From: an uncultured Pseudoclavibacter sp.
Lineage (GTDB): Bacteria > Actinomycetota > Actinomycetes > Actinomycetales > Microbacteriaceae
Length of the DNA: 40,930 nt
Assembly: GCA_946221025.1 (NCBI GenBank)
Contig: CAMIMS010000012.1
Location: forward strand, 1-40,930
Reading direction: 5' to 3'
In this document: positions 1 to 7,685 of the stretch, piece by piece
How the letters are laid out: each line of letters starts with the position of its first letter
Numbering within the stretch: the stretch's first letter is position 1
Position numbers and translations under genes: made by a program
The notes under the pieces: generated by a model
What the model was told of the DNA's origin: nothing
The model's database searches: none
The model's input: only the letters and a program-made list of their open reading frames with translations

Positions 1-2005
1 CGCCGCCGGAGTTCGAGAGCATGCCGCCGATGATGCCCCCGATGATCGCGTCCCCGCTTCGGTAGCCGCCGTAGCCGGAGCGGTAGCCGCGCGAGCCGTA
101 TCCGTAGCGGTAGCCGTACGGGGTGCCGGTGGACAGCAGCTGCATCGTGTTGAGGTCGGTCTCAGCGCGGCGCATGGCGTCGTCGGCGTGGGAGACCGCT
201 TGCTGCGCCAGCTGCACGGCCTGCTCCGGGTCGCGGTCACGGATGCGCTCGGCCTCGGTGAGCGCATCCTGCGCCTGCACGAGACGGCTGCGGGCTTCGG
301 CACCGACACCGCCGCGGTGCGTGTTCACGTACGAGGCGGCCATGTTCACGCGGTTTCGCGCCTGTCCGAGCGTGCGCTCAAGGCGATCCACGATCTGCGC
401 GCGTCGTTCGTTCACGCCAATCTGGTTGCTGATTGCCGCATCGAGCGCCGCATTCGCGCCGCGCAGATCTGCGAGAACCCCGAGCGGGTCGCCGGTCTCG
501 AGATTCGTTGAGCGGGCACGCTCGATCGCACCGCGGGCATTGTTCATCGCCTCACGCGTTTGCGGCAAGCCCGCCTCAAGGCCCGCCGAGCGGGCAAGGT
601 CCTGCTCCATATCGCTGATCTCGGCGCGGATCGCATCGCCCGCGGTCGCCAGTTCTCGTTCGGCGTTCTCGACCTGACCCACGAGTTCACGCACCTGATT
701 CAGGGCTTGCTGCGCATCGCGCGCCTTTACCGTGGCGACACCGGTGTTGCCAGCGCGAACCTCAGTGGCAGCCTCGCCGATCTGATCGACCGCGAATGCG
801 AGCCGATCAGCGGCTTCTGCGGGGGCGGAGGCGATCCGGCGAAGAGCCGTCTCCGAGTACTCGCCGCTGAGCCGGTTGATGATGTGCCCGGCACGCTCAA
901 TCTCGGGCGTCACCTGCTCGGCTTCACCCGTGAGGCGCTCGATCATCTGGGGGAGTGTCTTCGACATGGAGCGCAGTGACTCGAACTGCCCCGCGGCGGC
1001 CTGGAGCTCCTCCTGCGACTGCTGAGTCAACTGCAGGATGCGTTCGTTCCACGCGATCTGCTCCTGCTCGGTGTCGGGAATCTCATCCAGGAGCTTGCCT
1101 TGCAGCGCGAATGCCTCTCGCGCTCGCTGCTCGGATGCGTTCACCGCGTTCGCGAACGCGCTCACGCTGTCGTCGCCAAACTCCGCCTGCGCGAAGGCGA
1201 GTTCCTGCTTGCCGCTGCTGAGCGCATTGTCGAGCTGAACGAGGCTCTGCGAGGCGCGCTGACCGAGCTCTTGGATGCGCGCGGCCTGGCTCGCCTGCAC
1301 CTGATCGCCCTGCTTGCGCCTACGGGAGCGCGCGAACGCCGTCGCGCCGAGCGCGACGGTCACGGCGACTACCGCGAGCACGATGCCGATGACCGCGCCC
1401 ATGATCGAACTCGAGGATCCGTCGCTACCAGAGGTCGTGCCCTGGCTCGTTCCGCCAAGCTCGCGCTGCAGCTCATTCGCGGCACCGATCGCGGCTTTGG
1501 CCAGGTCGCCGTTGTTGAGCGCCGGGAAGATCACGTTCTGCTCGATGGCGCGAATCTTGCCGTCGCTAATGTCGACGTCACGGTCGACGCTCAGTCCCGC
1601 ATCCTTGCTCTTGGTGCCGACGAAGAGAATCACGTCGTTCTCGTCCATGCCCGATTTCTCGGCGACCTTCATGGCCCAATCGGAACCGTTGGACGGATTC
1701 GAGAACGAGTCGACGGCAATGACGTACAGCGTGATGCCGGTCTCGGCCTTCAGCTGCGAGATCGCATCGCGCACGCGGCGCTCATCCGAGGAGGAGAGCA
1801 CGCCCGACCGGTCGGTGATTTCATCGTTCACCGAGAACGGCCCCTCCTGCGGGCGAGGGGAGGGGGCCTGCGCAGCGCGAGCATCCTGCGCCTGTGCGAC
1901 GTTCGCCGCTGCCGGTGCGGTATCGCCGAGCAGCGCCGGTGTCGCGTATCCGGTGCTCGTCAATGGCGCGGCGGCCAGGGCGATGGAGGCGAGAATCTTT
2001 CGCAC
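1..2005 (-). CDS. TPM-domain membrane protein with long coiled-coil region (3' end outside window)
   Basis: The minus-strand frame stays open from a GTG at 2005 to the window edge, about 668 codons with no stop. AAGGAG lies 6 bases before the GTG. The protein starts with a signal-like segment (residues 1-20), then a TPM (DUF477) domain at about 60-183 with the typical opening DRSGVLSSSDERRV. A Ser/Gly linker, one membrane segment (about 201-224) and a basic stop-transfer run (RSRRRK) follow. Residues about 230-625 are Ala/Glu/Gln/Arg-rich with heptad-like spacing, likely coiled coil. From about 627 a Tyr/Gly/Arg-rich tail begins and turns into a Gly/Ile stretch at the edge. TPM domains occur in exported or membrane-anchored proteins; some have phosphatase activity, but the role here is not known. 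The N-terminal domain is expected outside and the coiled coil inside the cell (inference). Confidence 0.85.
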   Translation of the reverse strand, partial: MRKILASIALAAAPLTSTGYATPALLGDTAPAAANVAQAQDARAAQAPSPRPQEGPFSVNDEITDRSGVLSSSDERRVRDAISQLKAETGITLYVIAVDSFSNPSNGSDWAMKVAEKSGMDENDVILFVGTKSKDAGLSVDRDVDISDGKIRAIEQNVIFPALNNGDLAKAAIGAANELQRELGGTSQGTTSGSDGSSSSIMGAVIGIVLAVVAVTVALGATAFARSRRRKQGDQVQASQAARIQELGQRASQSLVQLDNALSSGKQELAFAQAEFGDDSVSAFANAVNASEQRAREAFALQGKLLDEIPDTEQEQIAWNERILQLTQQSQEELQAAAGQFESLRSMSKTLPQMIERLTGEAEQVTPEIERAGHIINRLSGEYSETALRRIASAPAEAADRLAFAVDQIGEAATEVRAGNTGVATVKARDAQQALNQVRELVGQVENAERELATAGDAIRAEISDMEQDLARSAGLEAGLPQTREAMNNARGAIERARSTNLETGDPLGVLADLRGANAALDAAISNQIGVNERRAQIVDRLERTLGQARNRVNMAASYVNTHRGGVGAEARSRLVQAQDALTEAERIRDRDPEQAVQLAQQAVSHADDAMRRAETDLNTMQLLSTGTPYGYRYGYGSRGYRSGYGGYRSGDAIIGGIIGGMLSNSGG

Positions 2006-2228
2006 AGCGAACTCCTTCAAGGAGGGTCAAGTTCTCGAAAGGGTATCCGGCACGTCCGACAGGGCAGGTGGGAGGCAGTCTCCCGGATGTCTATCGGGAC
2101 GTCGACCCCGTCGCACAACCGGACGCGAACATCTGCCGGTTGACGGAATGCTCGACCCGTGAATACCGCAGTCGGACTCGTCACTCTCTTCGAGCGTTCT
2201 TGGGCGGAGGCGATTCAGATTCTCAGTC

Positions 2229-2840
2229 CTAACGGGGAAGGAATGGGGCGAGCACAATCGCCAAGCCGACGCGCAGATCCGCCACCATCTGGGTTATCTG
2301 GGCTTTGGATCCCATCAGGTTGTCCATGGTCAACCCGTTCACGAGGGCCGTCACCAGACGCGCAGTTCGTTCGTATGATCCTTCGGGCACGCCCGGCCCG
2401 TCACCGTTCGATGCGCGCAGGCTATCGGCCACCCCGGATTGGAACCCGATGAGCGCCTGGCCGTAGAGGTCGGCCAGCCAGTCCCTCGTTGCCGACGCGG
2501 TGCCGTACGTGACCCAGATTGCCGCGTCCTCGGTTCTCGCGCCCCCAACGGGCAACAGCTCCGTCATCTTCGCCACCCATGATTCCAGCGGATCTGCGCA
2601 TGGTTCGATTGCCGCAAGGCGGGAGCGCTGTCGCTGAATGGAACGGATGAACGCGTGGGCCAGGAGCGCATCTTTGCTCGGTGCGTGGTACTGCACTGAC
2701 CCCGGCGCGTAGCCGGACTCTTTGGCTACCGCTCGCACACTCACGGCATCCAGACCCCGCGTTGCAATCACGCGAATCGTCGCGTCGGCGATGGCCGCCG
2801 CCGTGGGGCTGAACTGTTGATCCAGAGAGAAGGTCGTCAT
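2229..2840 (-). CDS. TetR/AcrR-family transcriptional regulator, likely repressor of the divergent GAP gene
   Basis: About 203 residues from the ATG at 2840. The N-terminal helix-turn-helix (AIADATIRVIATRGLDAVSV, then VAKESGYAPGSVQYH) has the TetR pattern in which the recognition helix ends in a Tyr-His pair followed by a Lys-Asp-Ala-Leu turn. The C-terminal ligand domain is unspecific. An upstream in-frame ATG at 2882 would add 14 residues, but it lies almost at a possible minus-strand start site next to TACAAT (2892 to 2887), so the shorter form is preferred; neither start has a clear ribosome site. The gene faces away from a GAP-family membrane protein and shares its control region, which suggests local repression. 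The ligand cannot be told from sequence. Confidence 0.85.
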   Translation of the reverse strand: MTTFSLDQQFSPTAAAIADATIRVIATRGLDAVSVRAVAKESGYAPGSVQYHAPSKDALLAHAFIRSIQRQRSRLAAIEPCADPLESWVAKMTELLPVGGARTEDAAIWVTYGTASATRDWLADLYGQALIGFQSGVADSLRASNGDGPGVPEGSYERTARLVTALVNGLTMDNLMGSKAQITQMVADLRVGLAIVLAPFLPR

Positions 2841-2841
2841 G

Positions 2842-2895
2842 TTGAGCGTGGGGGCAGTGATCCGTACACTCGTACGAGTCATGCAATTGTACGAG
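2842..2895 (+). promoter_or_regulatory. Promoter of the GAP-family gene with overlapping palindromic operator
   Basis: On the plus strand TTGAGC (2842-2847) and TACACT (2865-2870) are separated by 17 bases, a good housekeeping-sigma promoter. A perfect 12-base palindrome ACTCGTACGAGT (2868-2879) begins inside the -10 box and covers the expected start point. A further GTACGAG at 2889-2895 makes a second, wider inverted repeat with CTCGTAC at 2869-2875. Position and symmetry fit binding of the divergent TetR protein; binding is inferred. Confidence 0.65.
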
Positions 2896-2909
2896 AGGTT
2901 CGCGAAACC

Positions 2910-3647
2910 GTGAGTGGAGCTATCGCCCTTATCGGGTTGGCCCTGGTTGACAGCCTAAGTATTGGAACTCTGGTTATTCCGGTGGCGCTCATGGTCAAAT
3001 GGGGTTCGGTGCGTCGTTCCGCGCTCACCGCTTATCTTGGCACCGTGGCCATCGTTTACTTTGGCCTAGGTATCGCTATCCTCCTCGGGCTCAGTGGGAT
3101 CGGTGCGCAATTTGAGGACATTTCGCAGTCGCGCGTCTTTGCTTGGGTGACGCTTGTGTTGGGTGTCGTTCTCGCGGGGTTTGGCATCTTCGGCCCGAAT
3201 CCGGTCAAGCCATCACCGGGAGAGGTGCCTGAGCGGGTTGCGAAGTCTTATTCGTCCAGTCTGGCCGGCATGATTGCCCTCGGGCTGGGGGCCTCATTGG
3301 CCGAAGCGGCAACGATGCTCCCGTATATCGCCGCGATGGGAATTGTCGGGTCGTTTGAAGCACCATTCGTGGTCAAAGCTGGTGTGGTCGCCCTTTACTG
3401 TGCGCTCATGGTGATGCCCGCGATCGGGTTCGCGCTCTGCGCGGATCTTGTGGGTAAGCGCTTCTTTGGGCGAATGCAGCGGATGCTTCCCAAGCTCCAA
3501 TACGAAACGAAAATCACGTTGCTGTGGGTGGCGGCGATTGTGGGCATCATTCTCATCGTCCGGAGTGTCGGTCGCCTACGCGCAGAGTCTCCGGAAACCG
3601 CTGAGGCATTCATGTCGGTGTTGCTGTCGATCGTGATCGGTGTTTGA
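2910..3647 (+). CDS. GAP (Sap/peptidoglycolipid-addressing) family integral membrane protein
   Basis: About 245 residues from a GTG at 2910; GAGAGG lies 11 bases upstream. The frame is open further upstream, but that part is polar and overlaps the promoter. The protein begins with a hydrophobic segment, ALIGLALVDSLSIGTLVIP, characteristic of the GAP family (LysE superfamily), and has about six membrane segments with a charged central loop (about residues 90-110). Family members in mycobacteria are linked to moving glycopeptidolipid or sulfolipid across the membrane; the substrate here is unknown. Codon use is visibly T-richer than in neighbouring genes. A divergent TetR gene suggests induction by a small molecule. 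It might also be a cation or small-molecule exporter, since related LysE-type families look similar. Confidence 0.72.
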   Translation: MSGAIALIGLALVDSLSIGTLVIPVALMVKWGSVRRSALTAYLGTVAIVYFGLGIAILLGLSGIGAQFEDISQSRVFAWVTLVLGVVLAGFGIFGPNPVKPSPGEVPERVAKSYSSSLAGMIALGLGASLAEAATMLPYIAAMGIVGSFEAPFVVKAGVVALYCALMVMPAIGFALCADLVGKRFFGRMQRMLPKLQYETKITLLWVAAIVGIILIVRSVGRLRAESPETAEAFMSVLLSIVIGV

Positions 3648-3721
3648 ACTGCTGCGACGTCGCCTCGAGAAGGTGAGCTTCAGGGGTTTGCCTTAGGCGA
3701 TGGCCGCCTCGCGTGCCCGGG

Positions 3722-4309
3722 CTAACAAAGAAGTCCCGCGGCGAGGGCGCGCGCCGCAGCGTCGATCTGCGCATCCGATGCGGGTAGATCTTCGGGACTT
3801 GTCACTGCTGAAAGCGTGAGGCCCTGAATAATCACGACGACAAGGCCTGCGATTGTCTCCGTGTCGAGGGATAGCTGCTTCTCACCCTTCAATGCGCTTG
3901 CAATGTCTTCTCGCCACGCCCCAAGCGCATCGACCTTGGCGTCGGGTGAGTCGAACGCTTGCGGGGCAGCGAGCACTGTCGCCGAAGCGAGCGACCGGAA
4001 TCGCGTATCCGATCGAAGCAGCGACATGAATGTGCGAAGAAGGGATGCGATGAATGCCCGACCGGATTCCGCGTTCTTGCCGGGGTCGAATAGGCGGGAG
4101 CCGTACTCCGACCACCCCCACTCGAGGGCTTCGGTGAGCAGCGCCTGCTTCGTTCGAAAGTGATGGTGCAGTGCGCCTCGGGTCACGCCCGCTCGCTCGG
4201 CGACGCTCTCGAAGGTCGACGCCTTCCAGCCGACCGTGCCGAACGATTCGAGCGCAGCGATGAGGAGGGCCGTGCGGGTCTCGGCGGCTTCTTCGGCAGT
4301 TCGCCTCAT
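3722..4309 (-). CDS. TetR/AcrR-family repressor, likely controls the divergent MFS exporter
   Basis: About 195 residues starting MRRTAEEAAETRTALL at 4309. The longer open frame to 4408 runs through the operator and is rejected. The helix-turn-helix (TFESVAERAGVTRGALHHHF, then RTKQALL) is a near-consensus TetR DNA-binding domain of the AcrR type. The ligand domain ends about residue 190. It is transcribed away from an MFS transporter at 4489 and the shared region holds a 24-base inverted repeat with the same outer half sites as the E. coli AcrR operator. A multidrug or toxic-compound sensor is the natural reading; the inducer is unknown. Confidence 0.9.
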   Translation of the reverse strand: MRRTAEEAAETRTALLIAALESFGTVGWKASTFESVAERAGVTRGALHHHFRTKQALLTEALEWGWSEYGSRLFDPGKNAESGRAFIASLLRTFMSLLRSDTRFRSLASATVLAAPQAFDSPDAKVDALGAWREDIASALKGEKQLSLDTETIAGLVVVIIQGLTLSAVTSPEDLPASDAQIDAAARALAAGLLC

Positions 4310-4331
4310 GCCGCCAGGGTAGTGCGGAGTC

Positions 4332-4361
4332 TTTACATACGAGCTAGCATGTATGTATAAG
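4332..4361 (+). promoter_or_regulatory. Exporter promoter with AcrR-like operator between -35 and -10
   Basis: TTTACA (4332-4337) and TATAAG (4356-4361) are separated by 18 bases, each one mismatch from the consensus. Lying across the spacer is the inverted repeat TACATAC-N10-GTATGTA (4334-4357) with the palindrome GCTAGC at its centre; the two 12-base halves agree at 10 positions. The E. coli AcrR operator has the same outer arms and the same 24-base length. Occupancy by the divergent TetR protein would block both promoters. Confidence 0.8.
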
Positions 4362-4488
4362 GGATGCACTGATCGCCTGACCGTCCGAGGGATGAGGGAG
4401 GCCTGCATCCCAGATCACTTCAACGCAGCGCCGACAGCCCGTCGATCGCTGTGCAACCACGTGCTTCAGAAGAAGAGGACTCGATTTC

Positions 4489-5700
4489 ATGCCCAACACC
4501 GACACGCGCAAACCTGCGCAAGAAACATCTCCAACGCGTGCCCTGATCGTGGGTTCCGCAGCGCTGTTCACCGACATGCTCGTGCACGGCCTTGCGGTTC
4601 CCGTGCTGCCCCTCTTGCCCGCGGTGGTGGATGGGGGACCGGCTGCGACCGGCGTGCTGTTCTCCTCCTACGCGATCGCCATGATCATCGCGACCGCCTT
4701 TGCCGGACGCATGGTGGATCGGCGCGGCCCGAGAATGCCGCTGCTCATCGGGCTTATCGGGCTCGCCGCCGCAACCCTCCTGTTTGCTACGGGTGGCCCC
4801 TACTGGCTGCTGTTGGTCGCGCGCATCGCGCAGGGACTTGCCGGGGGAATGTCCTGGGTCGCCGCGCTGTCACTCATTGCCGCGACGACGCCCTTCGAAA
4901 AGCGCGGGCAGGCAATGGGTATCGCCATGTCCACCATCACGCTCGGCGTGCTCGTCGGCCCACCGGTCGCGGGAATCCTCGTTGAGCGCTTCGGAACGGC
5001 CGCACCGTTCATCCTCGCCGCGATCTTCGCCCTCGCGGATGGTGTGCTTCGCGTTGTGCTCGTGAAGGGCTCGCCTCGAGTCACCGATGACAGCGCGGGC
5101 CCGATCGCGGTGCTTCGCGTGCCGGGATCACTGTCGATCGTGCTCGCGATCATCGTCGGCGCAGGGGTGCTTTCGGGCATCGAACCGGTGCTCCCGGCGC
5201 ACCTTGGCGCAGGGTCACTGACCGTAGGCATGCTTTTCGGGCTGGCGTCACTAGCCGCCATGATCGCGAACCCGATCGTTGGCGCCCTCGTGCCGAAGGT
5301 CTCACCGAAGCTGCTCACTGGCGCCGGTGTCGCGGCCACCGTCACGTCACTCATCCTCATCGGATGGGCGAGTGAGATGTGGCAAACGAGCGTCGGGATG
5401 GCGCTCATTGGTGTCGCATCCGCGCTGCTTCTCGCGCCCGCCACAACGCTCATCAGCGAGCAGGGTCTCCGCTCTAACCCACCGACCCTCGGGGGATCGT
5501 TCGCGCTCTACAACTTCGCGTATGCGGCGGGACTCGCCGGAGGGCCGCTTCTGACCGGACTCACTGTGCAGAACGCGGGATTCGCGAGAGCGATGCTCAT
5601 CACGGCGATCGTTCTCGCTCTCGTTGGCGGGGCGAGCCTCATTCGTCTGCCGAATAGGAGAGAGGACGACAGCTCGGCAAACGCACGCTCGCTGGCGTAG
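4489..5700 (+). CDS. MFS transporter, probable drug exporter
   Basis: 403 residues with about 12 predicted membrane segments. The ATG at 4489 has AGAGGA 9 bases upstream. Between helices 2 and 3 lies the MFS signature GRMVDRRGPR (residues 73-82). The motif GQAMGIAMSTITLGVLVGPPVAG around helix 5 resembles the antiporter motif C of drug exporters (GP-rich helix), written here with its key Gly and Pro residues at about 143-163. Such proteins use the proton gradient to expel small molecules. The AcrR-type regulator and operator next to it support efflux and induction by its own substrates. The substrate is not predictable. A leader of about 120 bases separates the promoter from the start codon and shows no clear structure. 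Confidence 0.85.
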   Translation: MPNTDTRKPAQETSPTRALIVGSAALFTDMLVHGLAVPVLPLLPAVVDGGPAATGVLFSSYAIAMIIATAFAGRMVDRRGPRMPLLIGLIGLAAATLLFATGGPYWLLLVARIAQGLAGGMSWVAALSLIAATTPFEKRGQAMGIAMSTITLGVLVGPPVAGILVERFGTAAPFILAAIFALADGVLRVVLVKGSPRVTDDSAGPIAVLRVPGSLSIVLAIIVGAGVLSGIEPVLPAHLGAGSLTVGMLFGLASLAAMIANPIVGALVPKVSPKLLTGAGVAATVTSLILIGWASEMWQTSVGMALIGVASALLLAPATTLISEQGLRSNPPTLGGSFALYNFAYAAGLAGGPLLTGLTVQNAGFARAMLITAIVLALVGGASLIRLPNRREDDSSANARSLA

Positions 5701-5751
5701 CGATTCGTGAACCACTGGATGAAAACAGCCTCGCAGCGCGCGTCATCAAAG

Positions 5752-5824
5752 CGCCCCTGACAGGAGTCGAACCTGCGACCTACGGTACCGGAAACCGGCG
5801 CTCTATCCACTGAGCTACAGGGGC
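5752..5824 (-). tRNA. tRNA-Arg, anticodon CCG
   Basis: A 73-base cloverleaf reads on the minus strand. The acceptor stem is GCCCCTG with CAGGGGC (7 perfect pairs), the D stem GCTC/GAGC, the anticodon loop TTCCGGT with T33 and anticodon CCG (plus positions 5789-5791), and the T arm GCAGG-TTCGACT-CCTGT with a G-U closing pair. The discriminator base is G and no CCA is encoded. The anticodon stem has a C27-U43 mismatch. The tRNA decodes CGG arginine codons. It is transcribed away from argS, the gene for the enzyme that charges it. Confidence 0.95.
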
Positions 5825-5900
5825 ATGCGAGGTTGCCAACCAGCATTGCCTCGCAGCGGGCTAGCGTAACAGGCCGACGCCTGCGCCGCCGGCCCACGCC

Positions 5901-5918
5901 TACAATGCTGACCCTATG
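5901..5918 (+). promoter_or_regulatory. -10 box of argS, probable leaderless start
   Basis: TACAAT (5901-5906) lies only 9 bases before the argS ATG (5916) and no ribosome-binding sequence fits between them. A transcript would start at or within a few bases of the ATG. No clear -35 box is seen. Confidence 0.55.
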
Positions 5919-7577
5919 AGTGCCGCCACCCTGCCAGCCGTCATCGCCGCTGCCGTTCACGACATCCTGCGCGACAACCCCGAGGCGACCGTCGAGGTCT
6001 CGGCCGACGACATCATCCTCGAACGCCCAAAGAACCGCGACCACGGCGATTGGGCAACGAACATCGCGATGAAGCTCGCCAAGCGCGTCGGGAAGAACCC
6101 GCGCGAGTTCGCGACCGCGATCGCCGAGCGGGTCGAGCAAGACGCGTCCGTCGCGAAGGCCGAGGTCGCGGGGCCGGGCTTCATCAACATCACGTTCGAC
6201 ACCGCATCCGCCGGCAAGCTCGCCGCCGAAATCGTGAACGCGGGGGAGGGGTACGGCACTTCCGACGTGAACCAGGGCCTGAAGGTCAACCTCGAGTTCG
6301 TCTCGGCGAACCCGACCGGACCCATCCACATGGGCGGCGTGCGCTGGGCCGCCGTCGGCGACTCGATCGCGCGTCTGCTCGAGGCAACGGGCGCCGATGT
6401 GACCCGCGAGTACTACTTCAATGACCACGGCGCGCAGATCGATCGCTTCGCGAAATCGCTCGTGGCCGCATACCGGGGCGAGCCCACCCCCGAGGACGGG
6501 TACGGCGGCGCCTATATCGGCGAGATCGCGGCCGAAGTCGAGAAGCGGTACGAGGGCGACCTCTCCGCGCTCGACCAGGCGGCGCAGCAGGAGGCGTTTC
6601 GCGAAATCGGCGTCGGGCTCATGTTCGACGAGATCAAGAAGTCACTGCACGAGTTCGGCGTGGACTTCGACGTGTTCTTCCACGAAGACTCCGTGCACGA
6701 ATCCGGTGCCGTCGCCCGGGCGATCGAACGCCTGCGCGAGGCCGGGCACGTCTTCGACGCCGACGGCGCGGTGTGGCTTCGCACCACGACCTTCGGCGAC
6801 GACAAAGACCGCGTCATCGTCCGCTCCGACGGGCAGCCGACCTACATGGCCGGCGACATCGGGTACTACCTCGACAAGCGCGAGCGCGGGTTCGAGGAGT
6901 GCATCATGCTGCTCGGCGCCGACCACCACGGTTACGTCGGGCGGATGATGGCAATGGCCGAGGCGTTCGGCGATACGCCCGGCAAGAACCTGCAGATTCT
7001 CATCGGTCAGCTCGTCAACCTCGTGAAGGATGGCGAGCCCGTGCGCATGTCCAAGCGCGCCGGCAACATCGTCACGATGGAAGACCTCGTCGGCGCGGTC
7101 GGCGTGGATGCGGGCCGCTACGCGCTCGTGCGCTCATCCGCGAACACCACGCTGGAGATCGACCTCGACCTGCTGCAAAAGCGCTCGAACGACAACCCCG
7201 TGTACTACGTGCAATACGCGCACGCCCGCACCCGAAACGTGGCCCGCAACGCCGAAGCCGCCGGGGTCACCGGGGAGGGCTTCGACCCGGCGACGCTCAC
7301 GCACCCCACCGAAGCGGCGCTGCTCGGGGCCCTGCAGGAGTTCCCGTCGCTCGTGGCATTCGCCGCCGAGCACCGCGAACCCCACCGCATCGCCCGCTTC
7401 CTCGAGGAGCTCGCAGGGCTTTACCACCGCTGGTACGACAACTGCCGGGTGATTCCGCGGGCGGATGAGGAGCTCCAGCCGGTGCACCAGTCCCGACGCG
7501 TGCTGAGCGACGCCGCGAGCCAGGTGCTCAGAAACGGCCTGACCATGCTCGGCGTGAGCGCCCCGGAGCGGATGTAG
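5916..7577 (+). CDS. argS: Arginine--tRNA ligase
   Basis: 553 residues, usual length for ArgRS. It attaches arginine to tRNA-Arg in the cytoplasm using ATP. The N-terminal additional domain spans about residues 1-115, with the family stretch HGDWATNIAMKLAK. The class I HIGH-type site is PTGPIHMGG (H138 M139 G140 G141). The second signature is the MSKR loop (M378-R381), a degenerate KMSKS as is usual in ArgRS. The C-terminal DALR anticodon-binding domain begins about residue 430 with YVQYAHAR. The start ATG follows a -10 box at once, so translation is probably leaderless. It heads the argS-lysA-hom-thr group found in the same order in M. tuberculosis. Confidence 0.97.
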   Translation: MSAATLPAVIAAAVHDILRDNPEATVEVSADDIILERPKNRDHGDWATNIAMKLAKRVGKNPREFATAIAERVEQDASVAKAEVAGPGFINITFDTASAGKLAAEIVNAGEGYGTSDVNQGLKVNLEFVSANPTGPIHMGGVRWAAVGDSIARLLEATGADVTREYYFNDHGAQIDRFAKSLVAAYRGEPTPEDGYGGAYIGEIAAEVEKRYEGDLSALDQAAQQEAFREIGVGLMFDEIKKSLHEFGVDFDVFFHEDSVHESGAVARAIERLREAGHVFDADGAVWLRTTTFGDDKDRVIVRSDGQPTYMAGDIGYYLDKRERGFEECIMLLGADHHGYVGRMMAMAEAFGDTPGKNLQILIGQLVNLVKDGEPVRMSKRAGNIVTMEDLVGAVGVDAGRYALVRSSANTTLEIDLDLLQKRSNDNPVYYVQYAHARTRNVARNAEAAGVTGEGFDPATLTHPTEAALLGALQEFPSLVAFAAEHREPHRIARFLEELAGLYHRWYDNCRVIPRADEELQPVHQSRRVLSDAASQVLRNGLTMLGVSAPERM

Positions 7578-7685
7578 CAGCGAGCTTGCGAGGCCCCACG
7601 TCCGGGCGACCACCGGCATCCCGACGAAGCAGACAGGTACCCTCGGCGAGGTGCCAGCCGAAGCGAAACGAGGATCACGAGCGCA

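Noticed and set aside
3654..3709. Palindrome GCGACGTCGC and short AGGCG/CGCCT hairpin between the convergent GAP and TetR genes
   Set aside because: Stems are short and no T-run follows; a terminator is possible but not supported enough to list.
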